Shown: one piece after another, positions 27,401-36,834 of the stretch
How positions within the stretch are numbered: position 1 is the stretch's first letter
How the letters are laid out: each line of letters begins with the position of its first letter
Source: an uncultured Ruminiclostridium sp.
Lineage (GTDB): Bacteria > Bacillota > Clostridia > Oscillospirales > Ruminococcaceae
DNA length: 64,000 nucleotides
Assembly: GCA_944388385.1 (NCBI GenBank)
Contig: CALXIO010000006.1
Coordinates: 1 to 64,000, forward strand
Direction of reading: 5' to 3'
Translations under genes and position numbers: made by a program
The notes under the pieces: model-generated
The model's input: only the letters and a program-made list of their open reading frames with translations
The model's database searches: none
Told to the model about the DNA's origin: nothing

Positions 27401-28279
27401 ATGGAATGTAGGCTTTGCCCCAGAAAATGCGGGGCAGACAGAGAAAATGGTAATATAGGTGTCTGCGGTGTTGCAGGACTTAAAATAGCAAGGGCAGGAC
27501 TTCATTTCGGAGAGGAGCCCTGTATCAGCGGTAAAAGGGGCAGCGGTACTATTTTCTTTTCCGGGTGCAGTCTTAAATGTATCTTCTGTCAGAACACCCC
27601 AATAAGCAGGGAAGGATTCGGCAAGGAGATAACCACAGACAGGCTTTGCGAAATTATCCTTCAGTTGCAGGATAAGGGGGCGCATAATATAAATCTTGTT
27701 ACCCCCACCCATTTTTCCGATAAGATAGGGGAAGCATTAAAAAGGGTAAAGTCCCGGCTTTATATACCGGTGGTGTATAACTGCGGAGGATATGAGGATA
27801 TAGACAGCCTTAAATCCCTTTCAGGGCTTGTGGATATATATCTTCCTGATTTTAAGTATCACAGCGGGGAGCTTGCAAAAAAATATTCCGGGGCTGAAAA
27901 TTACCCGGAAATAGTAAAAAAGGCTATATATGAAATGTTTTTCCAGGTGGGACGTCCTACCTTTGACAATGAGGGAATGATGACCAAAGGTGTTATTATA
28001 AGGCACATGATATTGCCCGGCTGTCGCCATGATTCTATGGCAGTACTGGATGATATAAGGGAAATTTTTTCCCCGGATGATATACTTATAAGCCTTTTAA
28101 GGCAGTATACCCCTTGCTATAAGGCACTTCAAATAAAGGAGCTTTCAAGACGGCTTACCACCTTTGAATATAACAGCGTTACCGATTATGCCGCAAGTCT
28201 TGGATTTAACGGCTTTACTCAGCAAAAGGAAAGCGCCACCCTTGAAATGACCCCAAAGTGGGATCTGAGTGGCGTTTAA
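27401..28279 (+). CDS. PflX-like radical SAM protein
   Basis: A 292-aa member of the radical-SAM group resembling pyruvate-formate-lyase activating enzymes but lacking a pfl neighbour. An N-terminal Cys cluster (Cys3, 6, 10, 22: CRLCPRKC and VCGV) suggests a second metal or Fe-S site. The radical SAM motif CxxxCxxC is at Cys56, 60 and 63, the latter in CIFCQN. The rest follows the PflX/COG1313 pattern (GCRHDSM and LLRQYTPCYKA). The substrate is unknown. It ends one base before the convergent yifB stop, with no terminator between. Confidence 0.85.
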   Translation: MECRLCPRKCGADRENGNIGVCGVAGLKIARAGLHFGEEPCISGKRGSGTIFFSGCSLKCIFCQNTPISREGFGKEITTDRLCEIILQLQDKGAHNINLVTPTHFSDKIGEALKRVKSRLYIPVVYNCGGYEDIDSLKSLSGLVDIYLPDFKYHSGELAKKYSGAENYPEIVKKAIYEMFFQVGRPTFDNEGMMTKGVIIRHMILPGCRHDSMAVLDDIREIFSPDDILISLLRQYTPCYKALQIKELSRRLTTFEYNSVTDYAASLGFNGFTQQKESATLEMTPKWDLSGV

Positions 28280-28280
28280 G

Positions 28281-29804
28281 TTATATATTCCAGTATTTTC
28301 TGTCAAGGGAGCGAAAGGCTATTGCATTGGCAATATCAGTCTTTCTTATAACCTCCGAGCCTGCCAGGTCCGCACAGGTACGGCCTACCTTAAGCAGTCT
28401 GTCATAGGCTCTTGCGGACAGTCCCAGCTTATCAAAGCAATCAGACAGCAGTTTTTTAGCCGCCGGCTCCAAGGGGCACATTTCCGCAAGAAGTGAGGGA
28501 GGAATTTTTGAGTTTGCCCGTACATCTGTACCGGCAAAGCGTTTCTCCTGGATTTTTCTTGCCTCCATTACCCTTGCAAGAATTTCCTTGCTGGGCTCAC
28601 CCTTTGAGCTGTTGCTTACCTCCTCATAGCTTAACTGAGGCATCTCCACCTGAATATCAATTCTGTCAAGTATGGGGCGGCTTATCTTACTTAAATACTT
28701 TTGTATAGCCTGCGGAGAACAGGAGCAATGAGCCTTGGGATTACCGTAGTTACCGCAGGGACAGGGATTCATGGCGGCTACCATCATTATATCACAAGGG
28801 TAAGTAACCGAGCCCTGGGCTCTTGATATGGTGATAACACCGTCCTCTAAGGGCTGTCGCAGGGTTTCAAGGGTTTTTCTGTCAAATTCGGGAAGCTCAT
28901 CTAAAAACAATACACCGTTATGGGCAAGGGAAATTTCTCCCGGCTTTGGCACACTGCCTCCTCCTATAAGACCTATTGCAGAGGCGGTATGGGATACTGC
29001 CCTGAAGGGTCTTGTATTGATAATGGGATTTTCCCTGTCTAAGGTACCGGCTATTGAGTGTATGCCGGTGGTTTCTATGCTTTCATCAAAGGACATGGGC
29101 GGTAAAATAGAGGGAAGCCTTTTTGAGATCATGCTTTTACCTGTACCGGGAGGGCCTATAAGAAGAACATTATGAAAGCCTGCTGCCGCCACCTCAAGGG
29201 CTCTTTTGGCTGACTGCTGACCCTTTACATCCTCAAAATCAAGCAGTGTGGGCTTTATGCCAAGGTGTGCATAAGGGGGTGCAGGGGTGATTTTTTCTCT
29301 GCCGGTGAAGTGGTTTAACAGACTGCGGATATTCTTTACGGGATAAACCGTAAGCCCCTCCACAACAGATGCCTCCCTGGCATCATCAAAGGGAACGAAT
29401 ATCCTTTTAAGTCCGGCTCTTTTAGCGGCAATGGCCATGGTTAATATGCCGCTTGTATGTATAAGCTCACCTCCGAGGGAAACCTCCCCTATAAAGGCGG
29501 CATCGTCTGTATCCTCATCTATAAAGTCATTTACCTTTAAAACAGCGGCAATAATGGTAAAGTCATAAAGCGAGCCGCATTTTTTCACATCCGCAGGAGC
29601 TAAGTTTACGGTTATTCTCTGGGCGGAAATGCCTATGCCTATCTGGGCTAAGGCTCCCTTTACCCTTGTGCGGCTTTCCTGTACCGCCAGATCTCCAAGT
29701 CCCACTATATCAAAGGCAGGCTGACCCTTTTGTGTAATGATTTCAGCGGTGACTAAAAAGGCATTCATGCCGAAAAGCCCCATGCCGTTTACCTTGGAAT
29801 ACAT
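28281..29804 (-). CDS. ComM/YifB-family AAA ATPase (Mg-chelatase-like)
   Basis: A 507-aa AAA+ ATPase. The start is the ATG at 29804, with AGGGG upstream and the family N-terminus SKVNGMGLFG. The longer in-frame extension to 29927 has no such support. The N-terminal Lon-like fold carries RVKGALAQIG and ITVNLAPADVKK. Walker A GPPGTGKSMI and Walker B LFLDELPEF follow. The Cys-rich insert NPCPCGNYG and the C-terminal Mg-chelatase domain complete it. ComM in other bacteria drives branch migration of donor DNA in natural transformation. That role here is inference from the family. Confidence 0.9.
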   Translation of the reverse strand: MYSKVNGMGLFGMNAFLVTAEIITQKGQPAFDIVGLGDLAVQESRTRVKGALAQIGIGISAQRITVNLAPADVKKCGSLYDFTIIAAVLKVNDFIDEDTDDAAFIGEVSLGGELIHTSGILTMAIAAKRAGLKRIFVPFDDAREASVVEGLTVYPVKNIRSLLNHFTGREKITPAPPYAHLGIKPTLLDFEDVKGQQSAKRALEVAAAGFHNVLLIGPPGTGKSMISKRLPSILPPMSFDESIETTGIHSIAGTLDRENPIINTRPFRAVSHTASAIGLIGGGSVPKPGEISLAHNGVLFLDELPEFDRKTLETLRQPLEDGVITISRAQGSVTYPCDIMMVAAMNPCPCGNYGNPKAHCSCSPQAIQKYLSKISRPILDRIDIQVEMPQLSYEEVSNSSKGEPSKEILARVMEARKIQEKRFAGTDVRANSKIPPSLLAEMCPLEPAAKKLLSDCFDKLGLSARAYDRLLKVGRTCADLAGSEVIRKTDIANAIAFRSLDRKYWNI

Positions 29805-29921
29805 ATTTACACCCCTTTTAAGTAAATTATATGTAACTATTATATTACAAAACAATGGAAATTTCAACAAAAACCGCCTTTTAAAAGGGAAGAATTTTTT
29901 TATAAAATAAGCTAAATTCAT

Positions 29922-29950
29922 TTGCATTTTTAATTAAAAGATGTTATACT
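29922..29950 (+). promoter_or_regulatory. phosphohexomutase promoter
   Basis: TTGCAT, 17-bp spacer, TATACT with extended TGT, 55 bases before the start codon. Confidence 0.75.
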
Positions 29951-30004
29951 TGATGTAACGGAAAAAATCGGCATAATGCCGTATATCGAGAAAGGAAAAA
30001 TATC

Positions 30005-31723
30005 ATGGATAAGAACGCAGCTCTCTATAATGAATGGCTTGAAAAGGCCGTACTTGATCCTGACCTTAAGACTGAGCTTACAAGTGTAGCCGGCAAGGAT
30101 GAGGAAATTAACGATCGTTTCTACAGAGATCTTGAATTCGGTACAGGCGGTCTTCGTGGCGTTATCGGTGCAGGCACAAACAGAATGAATGTTTACACCG
30201 TAGGCAAGGCTACACAGGGTCTTGCAAATTATCTTAAAAATACAGGCAAGGCTGATTTAAGCGTAGCTGTTGCTTATGACAGCCGTATTAAGTCAGATAA
30301 ATTCGCAAAGCACGCAGCGGCTATTTTTGCGGCAAACGGCATTAAGGCTCACATTTACCCTGAGCTTATGCCCACTCCCATGCTGTCCTTCGCAGTAAGA
30401 GCACTTCACTGTGATGCAGGTATCATTCTTACAGCAAGCCACAACCCTGCAAAGTACAACGGCTACAAGGTTTACGGCGATGACGGATGCCAGGTAACAC
30501 TTGAGGCTGCTGAGGCTATTTTAAGCGAAATCGACAAGCTGGATATATTTGCCGATGTTAAGACAGCAGACTTTGAGGAATGTGTAAAGGAAGGCAAGAT
30601 AAGCTATATCGGTAATGATGTAATTGATGATTATATTGCCAATGTAAAGGCACAGTCCATTCATCCCGAGCTTTGTCCCGAAAGTGGTCTTAAGGTGGTA
30701 TATACACCCCTTAACGGCGCAGGCAACAAGCCCGTAAGAAGAATTTTAAAGGAAATCGGCATCAATGATGTTACGGTAGTTAAGGAACAGGAAATGCCCG
30801 ACGGCAACTTTACCACCTGTCCTTACCCCAACCCCGAAATAAGAGAGGCTCTTACCTTAGGTTTAGAGCTTTGTAAGACAGTAAAGCCCGACTTACTTCT
30901 TGCTACCGACCCTGACAGCGACAGAGTGGGTATTGCAGTTCCCGACGGAGATGATTATGTTCTCTTTACCGGTAACGAAGTAGGCGCTATGCTTCTTGAA
31001 TATATCTGCAAGGAAAGAATCGCAAAGGACACAATGCCCAAAAATCCCGTTGCGGTAAAGACAATAGTTACCACCGACCTTGTTAAGGCTATTGCCGAAA
31101 AGTACGGCGTTGAGCTTTATGAGGTTCTTACCGGCTTTAAGTTTATCGGTGAACAGATAGGCTTCCTTGAGGATAAGGGCGAGCAGGACAGATATATCTT
31201 CGGCTTTGAGGAAAGCTACGGCTACCTTGCAGGAAGCTATGTAAGAGATAAGGACGCAGTTGTAGCCTCCATGCTTATTTGTGAAATGGCGGCATACTAC
31301 CGATCAAAGGGTATCTCCATGGTACAGGCAAGAGCTGATATGTACAAGGAATACGGTTACTACTGCAACAAGCTTGAAACCTTCCAGTTTGAGGGCGAAA
31401 GCGGTATGATAAAGATGAACGAAATCATGGATAAGTTAAGAACCGACTATCCCAAGGCTATTGCAGGAAGCAAGGTTATCGGCATGGCTGACTACAAGCA
31501 GAGCACAAAGACTGATCTTGTGGCAGGTACAACCACCACCCTTACACTTCCCAAGTCAAATGTTATCACCCTTTATCTTGAAAACAATGCCAGCGTAGTT
31601 GTAAGACCCTCAGGCACAGAGCCCAAGATCAAGCTTTACTACACCACAGTAGGTACAAGCGTAGAGGATGCGGCTGCTAAGCAGGCTGAGCTTTCAGCAG
31701 ATTTTACAAAAATCGTAGGCTGA
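30005..31723 (+). CDS. Phosphoglucomutase/phosphomannomutase (PgcA-like)
   Basis: A 572-aa alpha-D-phosphohexomutase that interconverts hexose 1- and 6-phosphates, supplying UDP-glucose and cell-wall sugars. It has the catalytic serine Ser145 in TASHNP, the metal loop DPDSDRVGI, the sugar-binding GFEESYGY and the C-terminal phosphate-binding RPSGTEPKIK. The length and motif set match Firmicutes PgcA. GAGAAAGGAAAAA precedes the ATG. Codon use is of the highly expressed type. No terminator with a long T-run was seen before rpmE. Confidence 0.94.
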   Translation: MDKNAALYNEWLEKAVLDPDLKTELTSVAGKDEEINDRFYRDLEFGTGGLRGVIGAGTNRMNVYTVGKATQGLANYLKNTGKADLSVAVAYDSRIKSDKFAKHAAAIFAANGIKAHIYPELMPTPMLSFAVRALHCDAGIILTASHNPAKYNGYKVYGDDGCQVTLEAAEAILSEIDKLDIFADVKTADFEECVKEGKISYIGNDVIDDYIANVKAQSIHPELCPESGLKVVYTPLNGAGNKPVRRILKEIGINDVTVVKEQEMPDGNFTTCPYPNPEIREALTLGLELCKTVKPDLLLATDPDSDRVGIAVPDGDDYVLFTGNEVGAMLLEYICKERIAKDTMPKNPVAVKTIVTTDLVKAIAEKYGVELYEVLTGFKFIGEQIGFLEDKGEQDRYIFGFEESYGYLAGSYVRDKDAVVASMLICEMAAYYRSKGISMVQARADMYKEYGYYCNKLETFQFEGESGMIKMNEIMDKLRTDYPKAIAGSKVIGMADYKQSTKTDLVAGTTTTLTLPKSNVITLYLENNASVVVRPSGTEPKIKLYYTTVGTSVEDAAAKQAELSADFTKIVG

Positions 31724-31766
31724 TAATTAAAAAATAGTGGATTTTGTAAAAAATTTATTAAGTCTA

Positions 31767-31795
31767 TTGAAATTATTTTCAAACTATGCTATAAT
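31767..31795 (+). promoter_or_regulatory. rpmE promoter
   Basis: TTGAAA, 17-bp spacer, TATAAT. Confidence 0.8.
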
Positions 31796-31801
31796 TTTAA
31801 T

Positions 31802-31882
31802 CCAGGCGTGAATTATGCCATTATTCTGAAATCATAGCATTATGCTGTAATTTAGATGTACTCAAAATCGGGAGGTGACATC
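31802..31882 (+). promoter_or_regulatory. rpmE 5' leader with two hairpins
   Basis: Two small stem-loops: GGCGT/ATGCC around GAATT, and ATAGCAT/ATGCTGT. An L31 autoregulatory leader of the Firmicutes kind is possible but I could not match a consensus. Confidence 0.4.
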
Positions 31883-32086
31883 ATGAAAGAAGGTATCCAT
31901 CCTAACTACGAGCCCACCACTATTAAGTGCGCTTGCGGCGAGGTTATCGAAACACGTTCTACCAAGAAGGATATTAAGGTAGAAATCTGCTCAAAGTGCC
32001 ATCCTTTCTTCACAGGTAAGCAGAAGTTAGTAGACACAGGCGGACGTGTTGACAAGTTCAAGAAGAAGTACAATCTTGACAAGTAA
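31883..32086 (+). CDS. rpmE: 50S ribosomal protein L31
   Basis: A 67-aa large-subunit protein of the zinc-binding (C+) form, with Cys16, Cys18, Cys36 and Cys39. It starts [11 protein letters not shown] as in the family. The start is chosen here because GGAGGTGA precedes it with ideal spacing, although an in-frame ATG at 31856 exists. Preceded by its own promoter and leader, and followed by a strong terminator, so monocistronic. Confidence 0.97.
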   Translation: MKEGIHPNYEPTTIKCACGEVIETRSTKKDIKVEICSKCHPFFTGKQKLVDTGGRVDKFKKKYNLDK

Positions 32087-32093
32087 TTGTTTG

Positions 32094-32125
32094 AAAACCC
32101 TGTCGGAAGGCAGGGTTTTATTTTT
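32094..32125 (+). terminator. rpmE terminator
   Basis: Stem AAAACCCTG/CAGGGTTTT followed by ATTTTT. Confidence 0.9.
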
Positions 32126-32230
32126 GTTTGATTTATTAAATATTAAATATTTTTACAAAAAAGTTAATCTTTAATTAAATAACGGGTGTTATAATATGGG
32201 TTATTAAATAAGCAGGAAAGGATGTTTACT

Positions 32231-32914
32231 ATGTTTCGTATAATGGTAGTTGAAGACGATAAGAACACCAGAAAGCTGATGTGTACCGTACTTTCACAGC
32301 ACGGCTATGAGCCGATACCGGCAGTAGACGGTCTTGATGCCTTTGAGGTAATGGAAAAACAGCATGTGGACCTTATTTTGCTTGATGTTATGATGCCCAG
32401 AATGGACGGCTATGAGTTTGTAAGAACATTAAGAGCCATAAACAGCAATATTCCCGTGCTTATGGTTACCGCAAGGGAAACACCTGCTGATAAGATAGCA
32501 GGCTTTAAGGCAGGAACAGATGACTATATGGTAAAGCCTGTTGATGATGAGGAAATGCTTTTAAGAATTTCCGCACTTTTACGAAGATCCAATATAGCAA
32601 ATGAACACAGGCTTGTGGCAGGGGGTACGGTGCTTGACTATGATTCCCTTACTGTTACCTGCGGAGATAAGGTGTATGAGCTTCCCAACAAGGAATTTAT
32701 GCTTTTGTTTAAGCTGCTTTCCTATCAGAATAAGATATTCACAAGGCGTCAGCTTATGGACGAATTGTGGGATATTGCCACCGAATCCGAGGAGCGTACC
32801 ATTGATGTACATATAAACCGCCTTCGTGAAAGATTTCGTGATAATGAGGACTTTGAGATAGTTACCGTAAGGGGACTTGGCTATAAGGCTGTATTAAAAC
32901 AGCCCCGGGAGTAA
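32231..32914 (+). CDS. OmpR-family response regulator
   Basis: A 227-aa transcription factor. The receiver has Asp9-Asp10, phospho-acceptor Asp52 in LLDVMMPRMDG, and the conserved VKP Lys in YMVKPVDD. The C-terminal winged helix includes FTRRQLMDELWD and RTIDVHINRLRERF. The start is the ATG at 32231: GGAAAGGA lies eight bases upstream and would be in the wrong place for the in-frame ATG at 32222. An extended -10 TGTTATAAT precedes it (about 32187-32195). It is followed after two bases by its kinase and then an ABC exporter, which it probably regulates. Confidence 0.93.
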   Translation: MFRIMVVEDDKNTRKLMCTVLSQHGYEPIPAVDGLDAFEVMEKQHVDLILLDVMMPRMDGYEFVRTLRAINSNIPVLMVTARETPADKIAGFKAGTDDYMVKPVDDEEMLLRISALLRRSNIANEHRLVAGGTVLDYDSLTVTCGDKVYELPNKEFMLLFKLLSYQNKIFTRRQLMDELWDIATESEERTIDVHINRLRERFRDNEDFEIVTVRGLGYKAVLKQPRE

Positions 32915-32916
32915 TT

Positions 32917-34053
32917 ATGCCAAAGAAAAGATTTAACAACGAGGAGCAGAGAAAATATCGCTCCCTTAATGCCTATGTGGTGCTGTTTGTATTCGGCATT
33001 ATGCTTTTTGCAGGTGGTATAAGTGTGGTTTTATATCATGTGCTTGACAGCATGGGACTTATAAAGCAGGACAAATTTTATCCTCTTATGTCACCCCTTT
33101 TGCTGATGTGCTCATGTATAATACTTGGTAGCTTTTTGTCGGCATTGTTATCCGGACTGCTGTTAAAACCCCTTAATGACCTTAAAAACGGCATGAAGAA
33201 GGTGGCAAAGGGGGATTTTTCCGTAAGGCTTGAAAATAACTCCACCAATTCGGAGATATTTGATATACAGAACAATTTCAACAAGATGGTACAGGAGCTG
33301 GAAAATACAGAGCTTTTCAGAAATGACTTTATAAACGACTTCTCCCATGAGTTTAAAACCCCCATGGTGTCAATATACGGCTTTGCAAAGCAGCTTAAAA
33401 AGGGCGGCCTTACAAAGGAGCAGGAGCAGGAGTATATTGATATAATAGCGGCGGAATCCCAAAGGCTTATACATCTTTCCGGTAATATCCTTACCTTAAA
33501 CCGCCTTGAAAATCAGGATATAATTTCCGATAAATCGGAGTTTGAGCTGGACGAGGAAATAAGACGGAGCATATTGCTTTTAGAGGAACAGTGGGAGAAA
33601 AAGGACATAGCGGTGATACCTGAGTTAGACGCCATAAAGTATTACGGTAATGCGGAAATGCTGAGACAGGTATTTCTTAATGTTATCGGAAATGCGGTAA
33701 AGTATACCGAGCCCGGGGGAGAGATAAATATCACCCTTACAAAAAATCCTCAGGACAATGAGGAGGTGCTTATATCGGTAAAGGATAACGGTATAGGCAT
33801 GGACGAAACCACCAAGTCCCGTATGTTTGAAAAATTCTATCAGGGAGATTATTCCAGAGCCACCGGCGGAAACGGTCTGGGGCTTGCCATGGTAAAGAGA
33901 ATTATTGACCTTTGCTTTGGCAGAATAGAGGTGGATAGCCAAAAGGGAGAGGGTACTGATTTTCGTATCTATCTTCCGGATATTCCTTCAGAGGAAAAGG
34001 AAAAAGAGAAAAAGAGGCTTATTGCCTCCGTAAATACGGCAGGCTTGAAATAA
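32917..34053 (+). CDS. Sensor histidine kinase with two membrane segments
   Basis: A 378-aa sensor that would phosphorylate the adjacent regulator. The membrane helices at about 19-42 and 59-82 leave only a very short external loop, so the signal is likely intramembrane, as in kinases linked to antimicrobial-peptide ABC exporters. A HAMP-like linker follows. The phospho-acceptor is His144 in FSHEFKTPM. The ATPase domain has N-box NVIGNAVKYTEPGG, G1 DNGIGM and G2 GGNGLGLAMVKRI. Its gene starts two bases after the regulator stop, and the ABC gene follows 27 bases later. Confidence 0.92.
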   Translation: MPKKRFNNEEQRKYRSLNAYVVLFVFGIMLFAGGISVVLYHVLDSMGLIKQDKFYPLMSPLLLMCSCIILGSFLSALLSGLLLKPLNDLKNGMKKVAKGDFSVRLENNSTNSEIFDIQNNFNKMVQELENTELFRNDFINDFSHEFKTPMVSIYGFAKQLKKGGLTKEQEQEYIDIIAAESQRLIHLSGNILTLNRLENQDIISDKSEFELDEEIRRSILLLEEQWEKKDIAVIPELDAIKYYGNAEMLRQVFLNVIGNAVKYTEPGGEINITLTKNPQDNEEVLISVKDNGIGMDETTKSRMFEKFYQGDYSRATGGNGLGLAMVKRIIDLCFGRIEVDSQKGEGTDFRIYLPDIPSEEKEKEKKRLIASVNTAGLK

Positions 34054-34080
34054 ACAGCAAATACCGAAAAGAGGGAAAAT

Positions 34081-36738
34081 ATGTTAGAGCTTAAAAATAT
34101 AGTCAAGGACTATAAGGTAGGAGACAATGTGGTACACGCCTTAAAGGGTGTAAGCATTGATTTTCGTGAAAGTGAGTTTGTATCTATTCTCGGTCAGTCC
34201 GGCTGCGGTAAGACTACATTACTTAACATTATAGGCGGTCTTGACAGATACACAGAGGGAGATTTGATAATCGGCGGAAAATCCACAAAGCAGTTTAAAA
34301 ACTCCGACTGGGATGCCTACCGTAACCATTCAATAGGCTTTGTATTCCAGAGCTATAATCTTATTCCCCACCAGACTGTACTGTCAAATGTAGAGCTTGC
34401 CCTTACATTAAGCGGTGTATCAAAGCAGAAGAGAAGACAAAGAGCAAAGCAGGCTCTTGAAAAGGTTGGACTTGGAGATCAGCTTTATAAAAAGCCCAAT
34501 CAGATGTCCGGCGGACAGATGCAAAGAGTAGCTATTGCAAGAGCCCTTGTAAATAACCCGGATATTCTTCTTGCGGATGAGCCCACCGGCGCACTTGACA
34601 GTGAAACCAGCGTTCAGATAATGGAGATACTGAAGGAAATATCAAAGGATAAGCTCATTATTATGGTTACCCATAACCCGGAGCTTGCCCAGCAGTATTC
34701 CAATCGTATAATAAGGCTTCTTGACGGTAAGGTGATAGATGATTCTAACCCCTATGACCACAGCAAGGAGAAAAAGCCTAAGGAAGAAAAGGCATCGAAA
34801 AAGACAAAGAAGCCCTCTATGTCCTTTTTAACAGCCCTTTCCTTAAGCCTTAACAATCTTCTTACCAAAAAGGGCAGAACCTTTATGACCTCCTTTGCGG
34901 GAAGTATAGGTATTATCGGTATAGCTATGATTCTTGCCCTTTCCTCCGGCGCACAGCTTTTTATAAAGTCGGTTGAGGAGGATACCCTTTCAAGCTATCC
35001 TATAAGTATTCAAAGCAGCGCTATGGATCTAAGTATGTCTGTAACCATGTCGAAAGAAGAGGAAAATAAGCCTGAGCCAAAGCCCGGCGAAGTAACCTCA
35101 CTTAATATGATGAGCACCATGCTTAACATGATGGCGACACAGGTACAAAGCAACGACCTTAAATCCTTTAAGGAATACTTAGAGGGCGAGGGAATAGAGA
35201 TAAACGACTATGTTACCGATATAAGATACAGCTATTCCACCAGGGTAAATGTATTCCGTACAGACGGAGTAAACGGTCTTTTACAGGTAAATCCTGCACA
35301 GCTTATGAATAAGTTAGGCATGAACAATGCCCTTGCAAGCTCAGAGATGATGTACAGCATGATGAATTCCACCTACAGCGTATGGGGTGAGCTTATAGAC
35401 AATCCGGAGCTTCTTGCAGGACAGTACGAGGTGCTGGAGGGCCGAATGCCCGAAAAGTACAATGAGGTAGTAGTCATTGTAAACGAGGATAACAAGATAA
35501 GCGACTATGCCCTTTATAACTTAGGTCTTCTTGATGATACAGAGCTTATTGAGGCATTTAAAAATGCCCTTAAGGATCAGACAGACAAGATAGATATAGA
35601 TAACTCCATCCACACCTTCACCTTTGATGAGCTTATGGATATGAAGTTCAGACTGGTGTTTAACGGGGATTTCTATCAGAAGGAAAATGATATCTGGGTA
35701 GATAAGTCCAAGGATGACATCTATATGAACGATATTTGCTCTAAGTCTGAGGAAATAAAGGTAGTAGGTATTATCCGCCCTGGTGAAAATGACATAGTGC
35801 AGACCTCCCCCAATATGGTAATAGGCTATACCCATTCCCTTGTTGAATATCTTATCGGCAAGGTAAATGACAGCGAAATCGTAAAGGAACAGCAGGAAAA
35901 TCCCGATACGGATATATTCACAGGCCTTCCCTTTGAAACCGAGGAGGAGGAAAAAGAGCTTACCATGGATGACATCATGGCATTTATAGCTACACTCCCT
36001 CCGGAGGATCAGGCTAAAATGACTGAACAGCTAAAGCAGGCTCAGGCGGCAGGTATGACTGAGGAGCAGATAGTTGAGGCATTTAAAAATGCCATGCCCG
36101 CCACCGACAGCGAGGCTACATACGAGGGCAACCTTGAAAAGCTGGGCGTTACCTCAATAGAAACCCCCTCTATGATTGAAATATTCCCCAAGGACTTTGA
36201 GGCAAAGGAAGAAATAGAGCGTATTATAAGGGAATACAATGACAAGGTAAAGGCAGAGGGCAAGGAGGAATTACAGATAAGATATACCGACTTTATCGGT
36301 CTTATGATGGAATCTGTAACCACTATCATAAACGCTATCAGCGCCATACTTATTGCCTTTGTGGCTATCTCCCTTGTGGTTTCATCCATAATGATAGGAA
36401 TTATCACCTATATTTCCGTACTTGAACGTACAAAGGAAATCGGTATTCTTCGTGCTATGGGTGCATCAAAGAGAGATATTTCCCGTGTATTCAACGCAGA
36501 AACACTTATCGTAGGCTTTACGGCAGGTCTTATAGGTATACTTGTAACATTATTGCTTACTATCCCGGCAAACTTTATAATCCTGTCCATTACAGGTATT
36601 GCAAATGTTTGCGTACTGCCCTGGCAGGGTGGTGTAATACTGGTAGTAATAAGCATGGTGCTTACCCTTATTGCAGGACTTATTCCTGCTAAAAAGGCAT
36701 CCAACAAGGACCCTGTTACAGCCCTCAGAACAGAATAA
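34081..36738 (+). CDS. Fused ABC ATPase-FtsX permease (MacB/BceAB-like)
   Basis: An 885-aa single-chain exporter half. The ATPase domain (about 1-230) has Walker A GQSGCGKTTLL, the signature MSGGQMQRVAIARA and Walker B LLADEPTGALDSE. After a Lys-rich linker a membrane helix (about 275-300) leads to a large, roughly 440-residue external region, then three C-terminal helices of the FtsX permease, with the ERTKEIGILRAMGASKRDI loop. MacB-type proteins have this order, except that here no periplasmic partner exists. It lies directly behind the two-component pair, suggesting peptide detoxification or bacteriocin-type export. The substrate is unknown. A strong terminator follows. Confidence 0.9.
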   Translation: MLELKNIVKDYKVGDNVVHALKGVSIDFRESEFVSILGQSGCGKTTLLNIIGGLDRYTEGDLIIGGKSTKQFKNSDWDAYRNHSIGFVFQSYNLIPHQTVLSNVELALTLSGVSKQKRRQRAKQALEKVGLGDQLYKKPNQMSGGQMQRVAIARALVNNPDILLADEPTGALDSETSVQIMEILKEISKDKLIIMVTHNPELAQQYSNRIIRLLDGKVIDDSNPYDHSKEKKPKEEKASKKTKKPSMSFLTALSLSLNNLLTKKGRTFMTSFAGSIGIIGIAMILALSSGAQLFIKSVEEDTLSSYPISIQSSAMDLSMSVTMSKEEENKPEPKPGEVTSLNMMSTMLNMMATQVQSNDLKSFKEYLEGEGIEINDYVTDIRYSYSTRVNVFRTDGVNGLLQVNPAQLMNKLGMNNALASSEMMYSMMNSTYSVWGELIDNPELLAGQYEVLEGRMPEKYNEVVVIVNEDNKISDYALYNLGLLDDTELIEAFKNALKDQTDKIDIDNSIHTFTFDELMDMKFRLVFNGDFYQKENDIWVDKSKDDIYMNDICSKSEEIKVVGIIRPGENDIVQTSPNMVIGYTHSLVEYLIGKVNDSEIVKEQQENPDTDIFTGLPFETEEEEKELTMDDIMAFIATLPPEDQAKMTEQLKQAQAAGMTEEQIVEAFKNAMPATDSEATYEGNLEKLGVTSIETPSMIEIFPKDFEAKEEIERIIREYNDKVKAEGKEELQIRYTDFIGLMMESVTTIINAISAILIAFVAISLVVSSIMIGIITYISVLERTKEIGILRAMGASKRDISRVFNAETLIVGFTAGLIGILVTLLLTIPANFIILSITGIANVCVLPWQGGVILVVISMVLTLIAGLIPAKKASNKDPVTALRTE

Positions 36739-36744
36739 TATTCA

Positions 36745-36778
36745 CTCCCCGAAAAAATTTTTTCGGGGAGCTTTTTGT
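36745..36778 (+). terminator. terminator after ABC gene
   Basis: A 13-bp stem CTCCCCGAAAAAA and its complement, followed by T5. The AEC promoter begins three bases later. Confidence 0.9.
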
Positions 36779-36780
36779 TA

Positions 36781-36809
36781 TTGATTTTGACTTTCATTAG
36801 TAGTATAAT
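36781..36809 (+). promoter_or_regulatory. AEC transporter promoter
   Basis: TTGATT, 17-bp spacer, TATAAT, 25 bases before the start codon. Confidence 0.75.
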
Positions 36810-36834
36810 AAGACTGTCAGGAGAGTTGTTTATT

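Noticed and set aside
32222..32230. Earlier start of the response regulator
   Set aside because: The Shine-Dalgarno site would overlap that ATG. The ATG at 32231 has proper spacing.
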